64,000 nucleotides of DNA, from NCBI RefSeq assembly GCF_030411995.1, contig NZ_JASNRC010000009.1:186001-250000 (forward strand), read 5' to 3'. The notes below the pieces were generated by a model that saw only the letters and a program-made list of their open reading frames with translations, was not told where the DNA came from and did no database searches. Source of the stretch: Massilia sp. YIM B02769. Lineage in GTDB: Bacteria; Pseudomonadota; Gammaproteobacteria; Burkholderiales; Burkholderiaceae_D. The position numbers were made by a program, and so were the translations under genes. Of the stretch, positions 25,119 to 32,237 are shown one piece after another. Within the stretch, counting starts at the first letter, position 1; each line of letters begins with the position of its first letter.

Positions 25119-25147
25119 CGTAGGGTGGGCACTCCGTGCCCACGCGG
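25119..25147. repeat. Single hairpin of the REPIN-like family (half element)
   Basis: CGTAGGGTGGGCACTCCG followed by TGCCCACGCGG: the same short hairpin that ends the elements at 25616-25818 and elsewhere. It abuts exactly the break in the yjdM duplicate. Confidence 0.8.
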
Positions 25148-25196
25148 AACGATGATCAGTGTTAGCCGTGCAAACAGCGTCCCGTGAACGTGTTCC

Positions 25197-25535
25197 TTAG
25201 ACCTTGCGCACGAATTCGGTTTTCAAACTCATGGCGCCGAAGCCGTCGATCTTGCAATCGATGTCGTGGTCGGCATCGACCAGGCGGATGTTCTTGACCT
25301 TGGTGCCCTGCTTGATGACGCCGCCCGAACCCTTCGGTTTCAGGTCCTTGATGACGGTGACGGTGTCGCCGTCTTGCAGCAGGTTGCCGGAAGCGTCGCG
25401 CCAGACGCGCGCGGTCTCGGCGGCGCCATCAAGCGCTTGCGCGGGCCATTCGTGGCCGCATTCAGGGCAGACGAGGTTGGCGCCGTCTTCGTAGGTATAG
25501 GCGGACTGGCAGGTGGGGCAGGGAGGCAGGGACAT
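25197..25535 (-). CDS. yjdM: Zinc-ribbon protein YjdM (PhnA-like)
   Basis: A 112-residue soluble protein. The N-terminal zinc ribbon has [25 protein letters not shown], and the C-terminal SH3-like domain has [18 protein letters not shown] and [19 protein letters not shown]. It belongs to the YjdM/PhnA family, long mis-named for phosphonoacetate hydrolase and of unresolved cellular role. I chose the ATG at 25535, where the zinc ribbon starts; a longer frame to 25640 runs into a hairpin repeat. A near-identical copy of its 3' end lies downstream at 24942-25118. Confidence 0.92.
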   Translation of the reverse strand: MSLPPCPTCQSAYTYEDGANLVCPECGHEWPAQALDGAAETARVWRDASGNLLQDGDTVTVIKDLKPKGSGGVIKQGTKVKNIRLVDADHDIDCKIDGFGAMSLKTEFVRKV

Positions 25536-25615
25536 GGTGGGGCTCGCAAAGAAACCGCAAGTATACCGCGCGCTGCCTGCATCAACGGGATTGGCGGATC
25601 GGTCAATGCGCAACC

Positions 25616-25818
25616 CGTACGGTGGGCACGCCGTGCCCACGCGGAACGTCGATCAATGTTGGCGGTCGTTCGGCGCGTAAAACGGTGTGTATTGGCGGCG
25701 TCTCCACATGCGTCTCGCTGGCGTTTCCATATGTGGTGACGTTTTGGGGCGAATGATCACGGTTGCAGGCCGACCGGATACGCACGTAGCCGCGTGGGCA
25801 CGGAGTGCCCACCGTACG
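25616..25818. repeat. REPIN-like element A
   Basis: A 203-base intergenic element. The left end (25616-25644) reads CGTACGGTGGGCAC with its complement and ends CCACGCGG; the right end (25790-25818) is the same hairpin inverted. The centre holds no ORF or promoter of note. It fills most of the gap 25536-25931; the rest holds only the terminator of the chemoreceptor gene. Confidence 0.8.
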
Positions 25819-25864
25819 GGCGGCGCCGCTGACTGATACGGGCGGTATCGATTTTCGCTCAGCC

Positions 25865-25891
25865 AAAAAAAACGCCGGGCATCGCCCGGCG
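25865..25891 (-). terminator. Intrinsic terminator of the chemoreceptor gene
   Basis: An 8-bp perfect stem (25873-25880 with 25884-25891), followed on the minus strand by eight T. It is 40 bases after the stop of the gene at 25932. Confidence 0.9.
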
Positions 25892-25931
25892 CTGGAAGGG
25901 TGCACCGGCCGCGCCGGTGCTGGCAAAACGT

Positions 25932-27545
25932 TTAGGCCTGCAGGGCCAGGGCGCGTGCCGGCGCGCGCAGCGACTGCACCGCCGCCTGCACCGCACGCTC
26001 CTCGAAGCGGAAGGTCGACACCAGGGCCGCCAGTGCCTGCGCCTGTTCGCGCATCGCGTCCGAGGCGGCCGCGGCTTCTTCCACCAGGGCGGCGTTCTGC
26101 TGGGTCACCTGGTCCATCTGGGCGACGGCCTGGTTGACCTGCTCGATGCCCGAGGACTGCTCGGCGCTGGCCATGGCGATCTGCGACATGATGGCGGTCA
26201 CGCGGCCGATGCTGTCGACGATTTCCTGCATCGTCGTGCCGGCGTCGGACACCAGGCGGCTGCCTTCCTCGACCTTGTCGACCGAGTTGCCGATCAGTTC
26301 CTTGATCTCTTTCGCCGCGCCGGCCGAACGCTGGGCCAGGTTGCGCACTTCGGAGGCCACGACCGCGAAGCCGCGGCCCTGTTCGCCGGCACGCGCCGCT
26401 TCGACGGCGGCGTTCAACGCCAGGATGTTGGTCTGGAAGGCGATGCCGTCGATGACGCCGATGATGTCGACGATCTTCTTCGACGATTCGGTGATCGCGT
26501 CCATGGTCTGCACCACGCGGCCCACGGTCTCGCCGCCGCGGCCGGCCACCTGCGAGGCGGTCTGCGCCAGGGCGTTGGCTTCACGGGCGTTGTCGGCGTT
26601 CTGGCGCACGGTCGAGGTCAGTTCTTCCATCGACGAGGCGGTTTCTTCCAGCGAACTGGCCTGCTGCTCGGTACGCGAGGACAGTTCCAGGTTGCCGGCC
26701 GAGATCTGGTCGGCGGCTTCGGCGATGGTGCCGGTGCCCACGCGCACCTGGCTGACGATGTCGACCAGGTTGGCGTTCATGTCGCGCAGGGCGCCCATCA
26801 GCGCGCCGGTCTCGTTGCTGCCGTGCGCTTCGATGCGGCTGGTCAGGTCGCCGCGCGCCACAGTGGCGGCCACGGTCACGGCCTCCTCCAGCGGTGCCGA
26901 GATGCGGCGGCCGATCCACCAGGCGAAGACGGCGCCGGCCAGCACGGCGGCGATCGCCAGGCCGATCTGCAGGCGCAGGCTGGCCGCGAACTCGGCCTCG
27001 ATGCTGTTCGAATCCACTTCGACGGCGTCCTGCTGGTATTTCACCATCGCGGTCAGGCTGGCGCTGTACGACTTCACGCGCGGCACCATCTCGGTATCGA
27101 GGAACTGGCGCACGCCGTCGACGTCGCCGGCGGCCTTTTTCTCGAGCGCCGACTTGCGCGCCACGCGGTAGGCGTCGCGCTCCTTGTCGACGGCGGCGAA
27201 CAGGGCCTGCGCCTGCGGGTCGCCTTCGATGCTTTTCATGATGTCTTCGCGCAGCACGTCCGAGCGCTTCGACGACACGCTGATGGCGTCGAGGAAGAAC
27301 TTGGCGTCGGCTTCGTCGGCCAGCTTGATCGCGGCCAGGGTGCGCGCGGCGTTGGTGTCGATGATGGCCTGCCATTCCTGCAGCATCGAGGCGCGGTAGA
27401 AGCTTTCCTCGGTCAGCTTCTTGGTCAGCGCGTCCGCCTTGTTCATCTGGCCAATGCCCAGGCCGACCAGGATCACCATCACGGCGAGGATGGCGCCGAA
27501 ACCGGCCATGAGGAGCGTGCGTATTCTGAGATTATCGAGTTTCAT
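25932..27545 (-). CDS. Methyl-accepting chemotaxis protein
   Basis: A 537-residue chemoreceptor. One transmembrane helix lies near the N-terminus ([21 protein letters not shown], about 12-32), then a helical periplasmic four-helix-bundle sensor domain, a second helix ([19 protein letters not shown], about 190-210), a HAMP domain, and the signalling domain with the conserved hairpin [20 protein letters not shown]. It relays an attractant or repellent signal to CheA-CheW. No CheR-binding pentapeptide is visible at the C-terminus. I chose the ATG at 27545; longer in-frame sequence is not protein-like. No chemotaxis genes are adjacent. Confidence 0.93.
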   Translation of the reverse strand: MKLDNLRIRTLLMAGFGAILAVMVILVGLGIGQMNKADALTKKLTEESFYRASMLQEWQAIIDTNAARTLAAIKLADEADAKFFLDAISVSSKRSDVLREDIMKSIEGDPQAQALFAAVDKERDAYRVARKSALEKKAAGDVDGVRQFLDTEMVPRVKSYSASLTAMVKYQQDAVEVDSNSIEAEFAASLRLQIGLAIAAVLAGAVFAWWIGRRISAPLEEAVTVAATVARGDLTSRIEAHGSNETGALMGALRDMNANLVDIVSQVRVGTGTIAEAADQISAGNLELSSRTEQQASSLEETASSMEELTSTVRQNADNAREANALAQTASQVAGRGGETVGRVVQTMDAITESSKKIVDIIGVIDGIAFQTNILALNAAVEAARAGEQGRGFAVVASEVRNLAQRSAGAAKEIKELIGNSVDKVEEGSRLVSDAGTTMQEIVDSIGRVTAIMSQIAMASAEQSSGIEQVNQAVAQMDQVTQQNAALVEEAAAASDAMREQAQALAALVSTFRFEERAVQAAVQSLRAPARALALQA

Positions 27546-27675
27546 GAGGAGTCTTGAATCGGAAAAAAAGAAAGGCCTGCGCGGCGGTTTGTAATTGCCG
27601 CGTGGAAAGTCGATGGATTTTCGCAGGTTTTGCCGGCAAACCAAGCCAGACTTATATTTCCTACAAGCAATTAGT

Positions 27676-27706
27676 AAAAAACGTGGCGCGATGTCCACGT
27701 TTTTTT
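27676..27706 (-). terminator. Intrinsic terminator of the CoA-transferase gene
   Basis: The stem ACGTGG/CCACGT with A and T runs on both sides (27676-27706), downstream of the stop at 27740. It could work in both directions. Confidence 0.8.
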
Positions 27707-27739
27707 AACAAATAAACAGCGCTTATTCGCACTGCATGG

Positions 27740-29248
27740 TCAACCTGCCTCGGGCAGCATCGAACCGGTGCGGCGGTAACGCTCGTGCCAGGCAAACGCC
27801 TGCTCCAGCACGTGCGGCGTCTGGCCGCCGCGCGCCTGCGCTTCCAGCACGTAGTCGCGCAGCATCTGCTGGTAGGGCGCCGGCACGCAGTTGGCGATGA
27901 TGGCGGTCGCCCGTTCGCGCGGCGCCAGCCCGCGCAGGTCGGCCAGGCCCTGCTCGGTGACGATGATGTCGACATCGTGTTCGGTATGGTCGACGTGCGA
28001 CACCATCGGCACGATCGACGACACCTTGCCGCCCTTGGCGATCGACTTGGTGGCGAAGATCGACAAATACGCGTTGCGCGCGAAGTCGCCCGAGCCGCCG
28101 ATCCCGTTCATCATGTGGGTGCCGCCCACATGGGTCGAGTTCACGTTGCCGTAGATGTCGGCTTCCAGCGCCGTGTTGATGGCGATGATGCCGAGGCGGC
28201 GGATGACTTCCGGATGGTTCGACACTTCCTGCGGGCGCAGCACCAGCTTGTCGGCATAGCGTTCGAGCTCGCCGAACACCTGGCGGCTCTTCTCGGGCGA
28301 AAGCGTGATCGAGGAGCCGGACGCAAAGGCCAGCTTGCCGGCGTCGAACAGGTCGAAGGTCGAGTCCTGCAGCACTTCGGAATACATGGTGAGGTGCTCG
28401 AAGGGGCTGTCGACGAAGCCCGCCATCACCGCGTTGGCGATGGTGCCGATGCCGGCCTGCAGCGGCAGCAGGCTGTTGGTCAGGCGCCCGGCGGCGATTT
28501 CTCGGCCGAAGAAATCGACCAGGTGGCGCGCGATGGCGGCCGTCTCGGCATCGGGCGGCAGCACGCTCGAGGTGCTGTCGGGCTGGTTGGTGAAGACGAT
28601 GGCGGCGATCTTTTCCGGCGGGATGGCAATCGCCGTGGTGCCGACGCGGTCTTCGGCGTGCATCAGCGGGATCGGCTCGCGCATCGGGCGCTTCTTCGGA
28701 ATCCAGATGTCGTGCAGGCCTTCCAGTGCCTGCGGCTGCGCCAGGTTGATCTCGACGATCACCTTCTCGGCCAGGATCGCGAAGCTGGCGCTGTTGCCGA
28801 CCGAGGTCGTGGGCACGATCGCGCCCGAATCGAGGATGCGCACCGCTTCGATCACGGCCACGTCCACCGGGCCCAGGTGGCCGGCACGCAGCACCTCGAC
28901 GGTCTCGGACAGGTGCTGGTCGATGTACATCACTTCGCCGCGGTTGATCGCCGCGCGCAGCACCGGGTCGACCTGGAAGGGCGCGCGGCGCGCCAGCGCA
29001 TGCGCTTCGGTGAGCAGCTTGTCGGTGTCGTTGCCGAGCGAGGCGCCGGTGAGCAGGGTGATGCGCAGCGGCTCGCGGCGGGCGCGTTCGGCCAGCGCGG
29101 CCGGCACCAGCTTGACGTCGCCGGCGCGGGTGAAGCCGCTCATGCCGACGGTCATGCCGTCGCGGATGTGGGCAGCTGCCTCGGCTGCGGTGGTGATGCG
29201 CTCGCGCAGCAGGGGACAGCCGATTCGGTCTTGGTATGCGTCGTTCAT
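27740..29248 (-). CDS. Succinate CoA-transferase / acetyl-CoA hydrolase family
   Basis: A 502-residue cytoplasmic enzyme. It has the class I CoA-transferase layout with the catalytic glutamate E291 in EVLQDSTFDLFDAG, plus GMTVGMSGFTRAGDVK, SVGNSASFAI and QAGIGTIANAVMAGF, the pattern of succinyl-CoA:acetate CoA-transferase (AarC/ScpC-type). It would move CoA between acetate and succinate, letting cells use or excrete acetate. I chose the ATG at 29248 because the domain begins there. It is followed on the same strand, 194 bases on, by the chemoreceptor, with a terminator between. Confidence 0.93.
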   Translation of the reverse strand: MNDAYQDRIGCPLLRERITTAAEAAAHIRDGMTVGMSGFTRAGDVKLVPAALAERARREPLRITLLTGASLGNDTDKLLTEAHALARRAPFQVDPVLRAAINRGEVMYIDQHLSETVEVLRAGHLGPVDVAVIEAVRILDSGAIVPTTSVGNSASFAILAEKVIVEINLAQPQALEGLHDIWIPKKRPMREPIPLMHAEDRVGTTAIAIPPEKIAAIVFTNQPDSTSSVLPPDAETAAIARHLVDFFGREIAAGRLTNSLLPLQAGIGTIANAVMAGFVDSPFEHLTMYSEVLQDSTFDLFDAGKLAFASGSSITLSPEKSRQVFGELERYADKLVLRPQEVSNHPEVIRRLGIIAINTALEADIYGNVNSTHVGGTHMMNGIGGSGDFARNAYLSIFATKSIAKGGKVSSIVPMVSHVDHTEHDVDIIVTEQGLADLRGLAPRERATAIIANCVPAPYQQMLRDYVLEAQARGGQTPHVLEQAFAWHERYRRTGSMLPEAG

Positions 29249-29280
29249 CGTGGATCTTCTTGCAGGTTGCAGGAGGGCCG

Positions 29281-30204
29281 CTAGCGCAGCCAGTTGTTGA
29301 CCGGCAGCAGAGGCGGCGGCAGGTCGGGGTCGCCCAGCGCGTCGCGCAGGTCGATTTCGATGGCGCGGCAGATGGCGTCGAGCGGCAGGTCGTTCGGCGA
29401 CACGCCGAAGGGTTCCTCGATCTCGTCGCCCAGCGCGTCCAGGCCATAGAAGGTGTAGGCGACGATCGCCACCACCAGCGGCGTCAGGTAGCCGATCGAA
29501 TCGACCAGGCCGAAGGGCAGCAGGAAGCAGTACAGGTAGGCGGTGCGGTGCAGCAGCAGGGTGTACGAAAACGGCACCGGGGTGTTCTTGATGCGCTCGC
29601 AGGAAGCGCCGGTGGCGACCATCGCCGAGACGGTGGCATCGAGCGTGACGGCGCGGATGCTGTCGAGCATGCCGGCGTGGCGGCAGCGCGCCAGGTCCGC
29701 GCCCATTTCCAGCATGATGGCGTTGCCGAGGTGGGGGCGCGCGCGCAGCGCCGCCCATTCGGCCTCGGTCAGGTGCCGCGCCACGTCGTCGCCCGGGTCG
29801 CTGCGGCGCAAATTGTGGCGCAGGGCGTGGGCAAAGGCGATGGCGCGCCGGATCATGCGCTCGCGGATGTGCTCGTGGCCGGGCGCGGTGTCCACCAGGC
29901 TCAGTACTTCGCGCGAAAAATTCCGGCTGCGCAGCACCAGTTCGCCCCAGAGCTTGCGCCCCTCCCAGTAGCGGTCGTAGGCCGAGTTATTACGGAAACC
30001 GAGGAAGATCGCCAGCGGCAGGCCCATCAATGTGAACGGAATGATGGTCAGGTGCACCTTGTGCTGCCACAGCTGGCCATGGGTCCAGGTGACGATCACC
30101 GCCAGCAGGGTGGTGATGAACAGGCTTTTCCAGATGCTCGGCAGGATCGAGCCGCGCATGGTGAGGAAGAGGCGCAGGCCATTCGGGCGGTCGCGGACGA
30201 TCAT
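29281..30204 (-). CDS. Bestrophin family inner-membrane protein
   Basis: A 307-residue membrane protein of the bestrophin/UPF0187 family. Four hydrophobic helices are visible (near SIWKSLFITTLLAVIVTW, TLMGLPLAIFLGF, SYTLLLHRTAYLYCFLLPF, PLVVAIVAYTFYGLDAL), together with the family motif FRNNSAYDRYWEGRKLWGEL. Bacterial bestrophins form pentameric ion channels. I chose the ATG at 30204 (GAGGG upstream), not one 14 codons earlier. Its stop is 32 bases before the start of the CoA-transferase gene, so they may be co-transcribed. Confidence 0.9.
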   Translation of the reverse strand: MIVRDRPNGLRLFLTMRGSILPSIWKSLFITTLLAVIVTWTHGQLWQHKVHLTIIPFTLMGLPLAIFLGFRNNSAYDRYWEGRKLWGELVLRSRNFSREVLSLVDTAPGHEHIRERMIRRAIAFAHALRHNLRRSDPGDDVARHLTEAEWAALRARPHLGNAIMLEMGADLARCRHAGMLDSIRAVTLDATVSAMVATGASCERIKNTPVPFSYTLLLHRTAYLYCFLLPFGLVDSIGYLTPLVVAIVAYTFYGLDALGDEIEEPFGVSPNDLPLDAICRAIEIDLRDALGDPDLPPPLLPVNNWLR

Positions 30205-30387
30205 GCCGCCCTCTCGTAGAAATGAGGAGACGAGGTACTGCTGCAATCGTTCATGCCGGGCGCCATCGCCGAGGAAGGCGGGAAGTCTGAAAGCCTATTC
30301 TGGCCGCTGCGCAGCAGAATTTCTAATTCACATTTCCCATTCCTGTTATTAACGTTATGAATACTTGTTGCTGAGATAACACCGCGA

Positions 30388-30990
30388 TCAATAGTGCTGC
30401 TGGGCCTGGATCGGGTCGGCCTGCGGCGTGTAAACCAGCCGGCGCACGTCGAATCCCTGGCCCGACAGGCGTGCCAGCAAGGCGTCGAGCGCGCGTTTTT
30501 CCACCTGCGGCGTGCGCGACAGGATCCACAGGTAATCGCGGCCCGGTTCGCTGACGGCGGCCAGGGTGTAGTTGCGGTCGATATCGATTACCCAGTAGTC
30601 GCCCCATACCGGCGGCAGGAAGGACAGCAAGGCCGGCGCGAAGCGCACCTTCAGGCGCGGCGAGCCGGCCGGGCCGCACAGGCGCGCCACGCCCTCGGCC
30701 ACATCGGTGCCGCCGTCTTCCAGGCGGCAGCGGTTCTCGACGCGTACCCTGCCGTCCGGCATGGCGGTGTAGATGGCGGTGGTATTGCCGGCGCATTTGC
30801 GCTCGAAGCGGTTGGGGTAGCGGGCGATCTCGTACCAGCTACCCATGTAGCGTTCCAGATCCAGGCTGCGCACGGGTTCCAGGTCGCTGGCGGCGGCCTT
30901 GCCGGCGGCATAGGCTTTCATGGTCAGCACGGCGACAACGGAAGCGAGCAGGGTGCCCTTGACCAGGGTGGGGGCGAGACGACGGTTCAT
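30388..30990 (-). CDS. Lipocalin family protein (Blc-like)
   Basis: A 200-residue exported lipocalin. The N-terminal part (about 1-28, LLASVVAVLTMKAYA) is a signal peptide without an evident lipobox cysteine, unlike E. coli Blc, so it may be soluble in the periplasm. The lipocalin fold shows LERYMGSWYEIARYPNRFE and later VWGDYWVIDID and DYLWILSR. Members bind lipids or other hydrophobic ligands, often under envelope stress. GAGGA lies upstream of the ATG at 30990. It is a single gene. Confidence 0.9.
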   Translation of the reverse strand: MNRRLAPTLVKGTLLASVVAVLTMKAYAAGKAAASDLEPVRSLDLERYMGSWYEIARYPNRFERKCAGNTTAIYTAMPDGRVRVENRCRLEDGGTDVAEGVARLCGPAGSPRLKVRFAPALLSFLPPVWGDYWVIDIDRNYTLAAVSEPGRDYLWILSRTPQVEKRALDALLARLSGQGFDVRRLVYTPQADPIQAQQHY

Positions 30991-31104
30991 GGAGAGTCCT
31001 CGTTAAAGCGGCGACTGCATCATGGTAGCCCGACAAGGCGAACCCGGCCGCACGAATAGAGGAGAACGCGGGGGGCAGGGCGCGAAGCGGTCAAATGCGA
31101 TATG

Positions 31105-31165
31105 GCCCGGCGTTCATGCATGCGCCGGGCACGGCCGTCTGGATGCCGATGCGCATCCGGACGGC
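31105..31165. other. Two consecutive hairpins downstream of the host-attachment gene
   Basis: The first is an 8-bp stem (31105-31112 with 31123-31130). The second is a longer imperfect stem at 31134-31165. Neither has a T run. They follow the stop of the gene at 31206 on the minus strand and may act in termination or mRNA protection. Confidence 0.4.
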
Positions 31166-31205
31166 AAGGCGGGCAGGCCGATAGCGCTGCCCGCGCGGCC
31201 AGCGG

Positions 31206-31673
31206 TCAGGCCTTTTGCTGGTGGGCGGCGATCTGCTCGCGCAGCTGGTGGGGCGGGACCTGGGTGTAGTCCTTGTCGAGTTCCACGGTGACCAGCTTGC
31301 TCACTTGCGGGTCGAGCATCTTGCGCAGCAGGCCCAGGAACTGCGGTGCCGCGGCCAGGGTCAAACGGCTGTAACGGTTTTGCTGGTGCCCCTGCAGCAG
31401 GTAGTCGCACAGGCTGCGCGCAAACAATTCCGACTGGTGCTCGGCCGGGGTCTGGTGCGGCTCGTATTGCTTGTTCGGCGTCGCGCCGCCGGTATTGTGG
31501 ATGCTCTGCGTGGCCGAGGTCGGGCCCAGGCGGTCGGTTTCCGTGTCCTGCGTGCGCAGGCGCACGGCGTCGTTGACCATGTCGTTGATTTCTTCGAGTT
31601 TGTCTGCGCCTTTCGCATCGGCAAAAATACGCGCGCGGCCCGTGTTTGCGGTAACGATCCAAGTTGCTTCCAT
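31206..31673 (-). CDS. Host attachment protein family
   Basis: A 155-residue soluble protein. Strands ATWIVTANTGRARIFADAKG and a C-terminal LVTVELDKDYTQVPPHQLREQI segment, with FARSLCDYLLQGH between, match the family named protein required for attachment to host cells (first seen in Agrobacterium). The fold resembles a ribosome-associated peptide-release factor; real function is uncertain, and attachment is a historic name. There is no signal peptide. It is divergent from the DUF2905 gene at 31795. Confidence 0.85.
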   Translation of the reverse strand: MEATWIVTANTGRARIFADAKGADKLEEINDMVNDAVRLRTQDTETDRLGPTSATQSIHNTGGATPNKQYEPHQTPAEHQSELFARSLCDYLLQGHQQNRYSRLTLAAAPQFLGLLRKMLDPQVSKLVTVELDKDYTQVPPHQLREQIAAHQQKA

Positions 31674-31794
31674 AACACCTCCATACTTGTCGATTCGGTG
31701 AAATAAAGTCTACGCGAAATGCCAACAGCGGCGCGCGCGCCCTGTGCGCTGCGCCGGTGTAGCATGCACCCGTGGAATCACCGAAAGCCTCGAC

Positions 31795-32004
31795 ATGCAA
31801 CGCCTGCTCATCCTTACCGGCGCCCTGATCCTTGCCGCCGGCCTCGCCTGGCCCTGGCTGAAACGCCTGCCCTTCGGCCGCCTGCCGGGCGACATCCACG
31901 TCGTGCGGGATGGCTTCAGCTTTCATTTTCCGATCGTGACCTGCCTCGTCATTTCAATTATCGTCACACTGATCCTATGGATCTTCCGGATCTTCCGGCG
32001 CTGA
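31795..32004 (+). CDS. DUF2905 membrane protein
   Basis: A 69-residue inner-membrane protein with two hydrophobic helices (RLLILTGALILAAGLAWPWL and VTCLVISIIVTLILWIF) and the DUF2905 motif PFGRLPGDI between them. The function is unknown; it is widespread in bacteria. I chose the ATG at 31795, where the first helix begins. It is followed by a clean terminator at 32025-32051, so it is monocistronic. Confidence 0.88.
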   Translation: MQRLLILTGALILAAGLAWPWLKRLPFGRLPGDIHVVRDGFSFHFPIVTCLVISIIVTLILWIFRIFRR

Positions 32005-32024
32005 GGGGGGCTGTGCGCGACCGG

Positions 32025-32051
32025 ACGCCACCTTCGGGTGGCGTTTTTTTT
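32025..32051 (+). terminator. Intrinsic terminator after the DUF2905 gene
   Basis: An 8-bp stem (32025-32032 with 32037-32044) around a TTCG loop, followed by a T run. Confidence 0.92.
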
Positions 32052-32113
32052 GTCCGTCGCGCCTACCACACCCGCATGTCCAAAATGTGACACCGCCTCA
32101 CGCTCAGCAAGAT

Positions 32114-32119
32114 TTGACA
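32114..32119 (+). promoter_or_regulatory. Putative -35 box of the TonB receptor gene
   Basis: A perfect TTGACA about 120 bases before the ATG at 32238. The best -10 partner at normal spacing, TAACGA (32136-32141), is poor, so an activator may be needed or the match is chance. Confidence 0.25.
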
Positions 32120-32237
32120 AACATGGCCAATCAACTAACGACACAATGCCGTCCATACGAACCGCAGAGGCGCCCAGCGCCCACCGCATTCGAAACCGGG
32201 TTGAATCGAACGACACCACGAATGTTTTGGAGAGAAC

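Noticed and set aside
25616..25818. Insertion sequence or transposon
   Set aside because: No transposase ORF and no visible target duplication; REPIN-like hairpins fit better.
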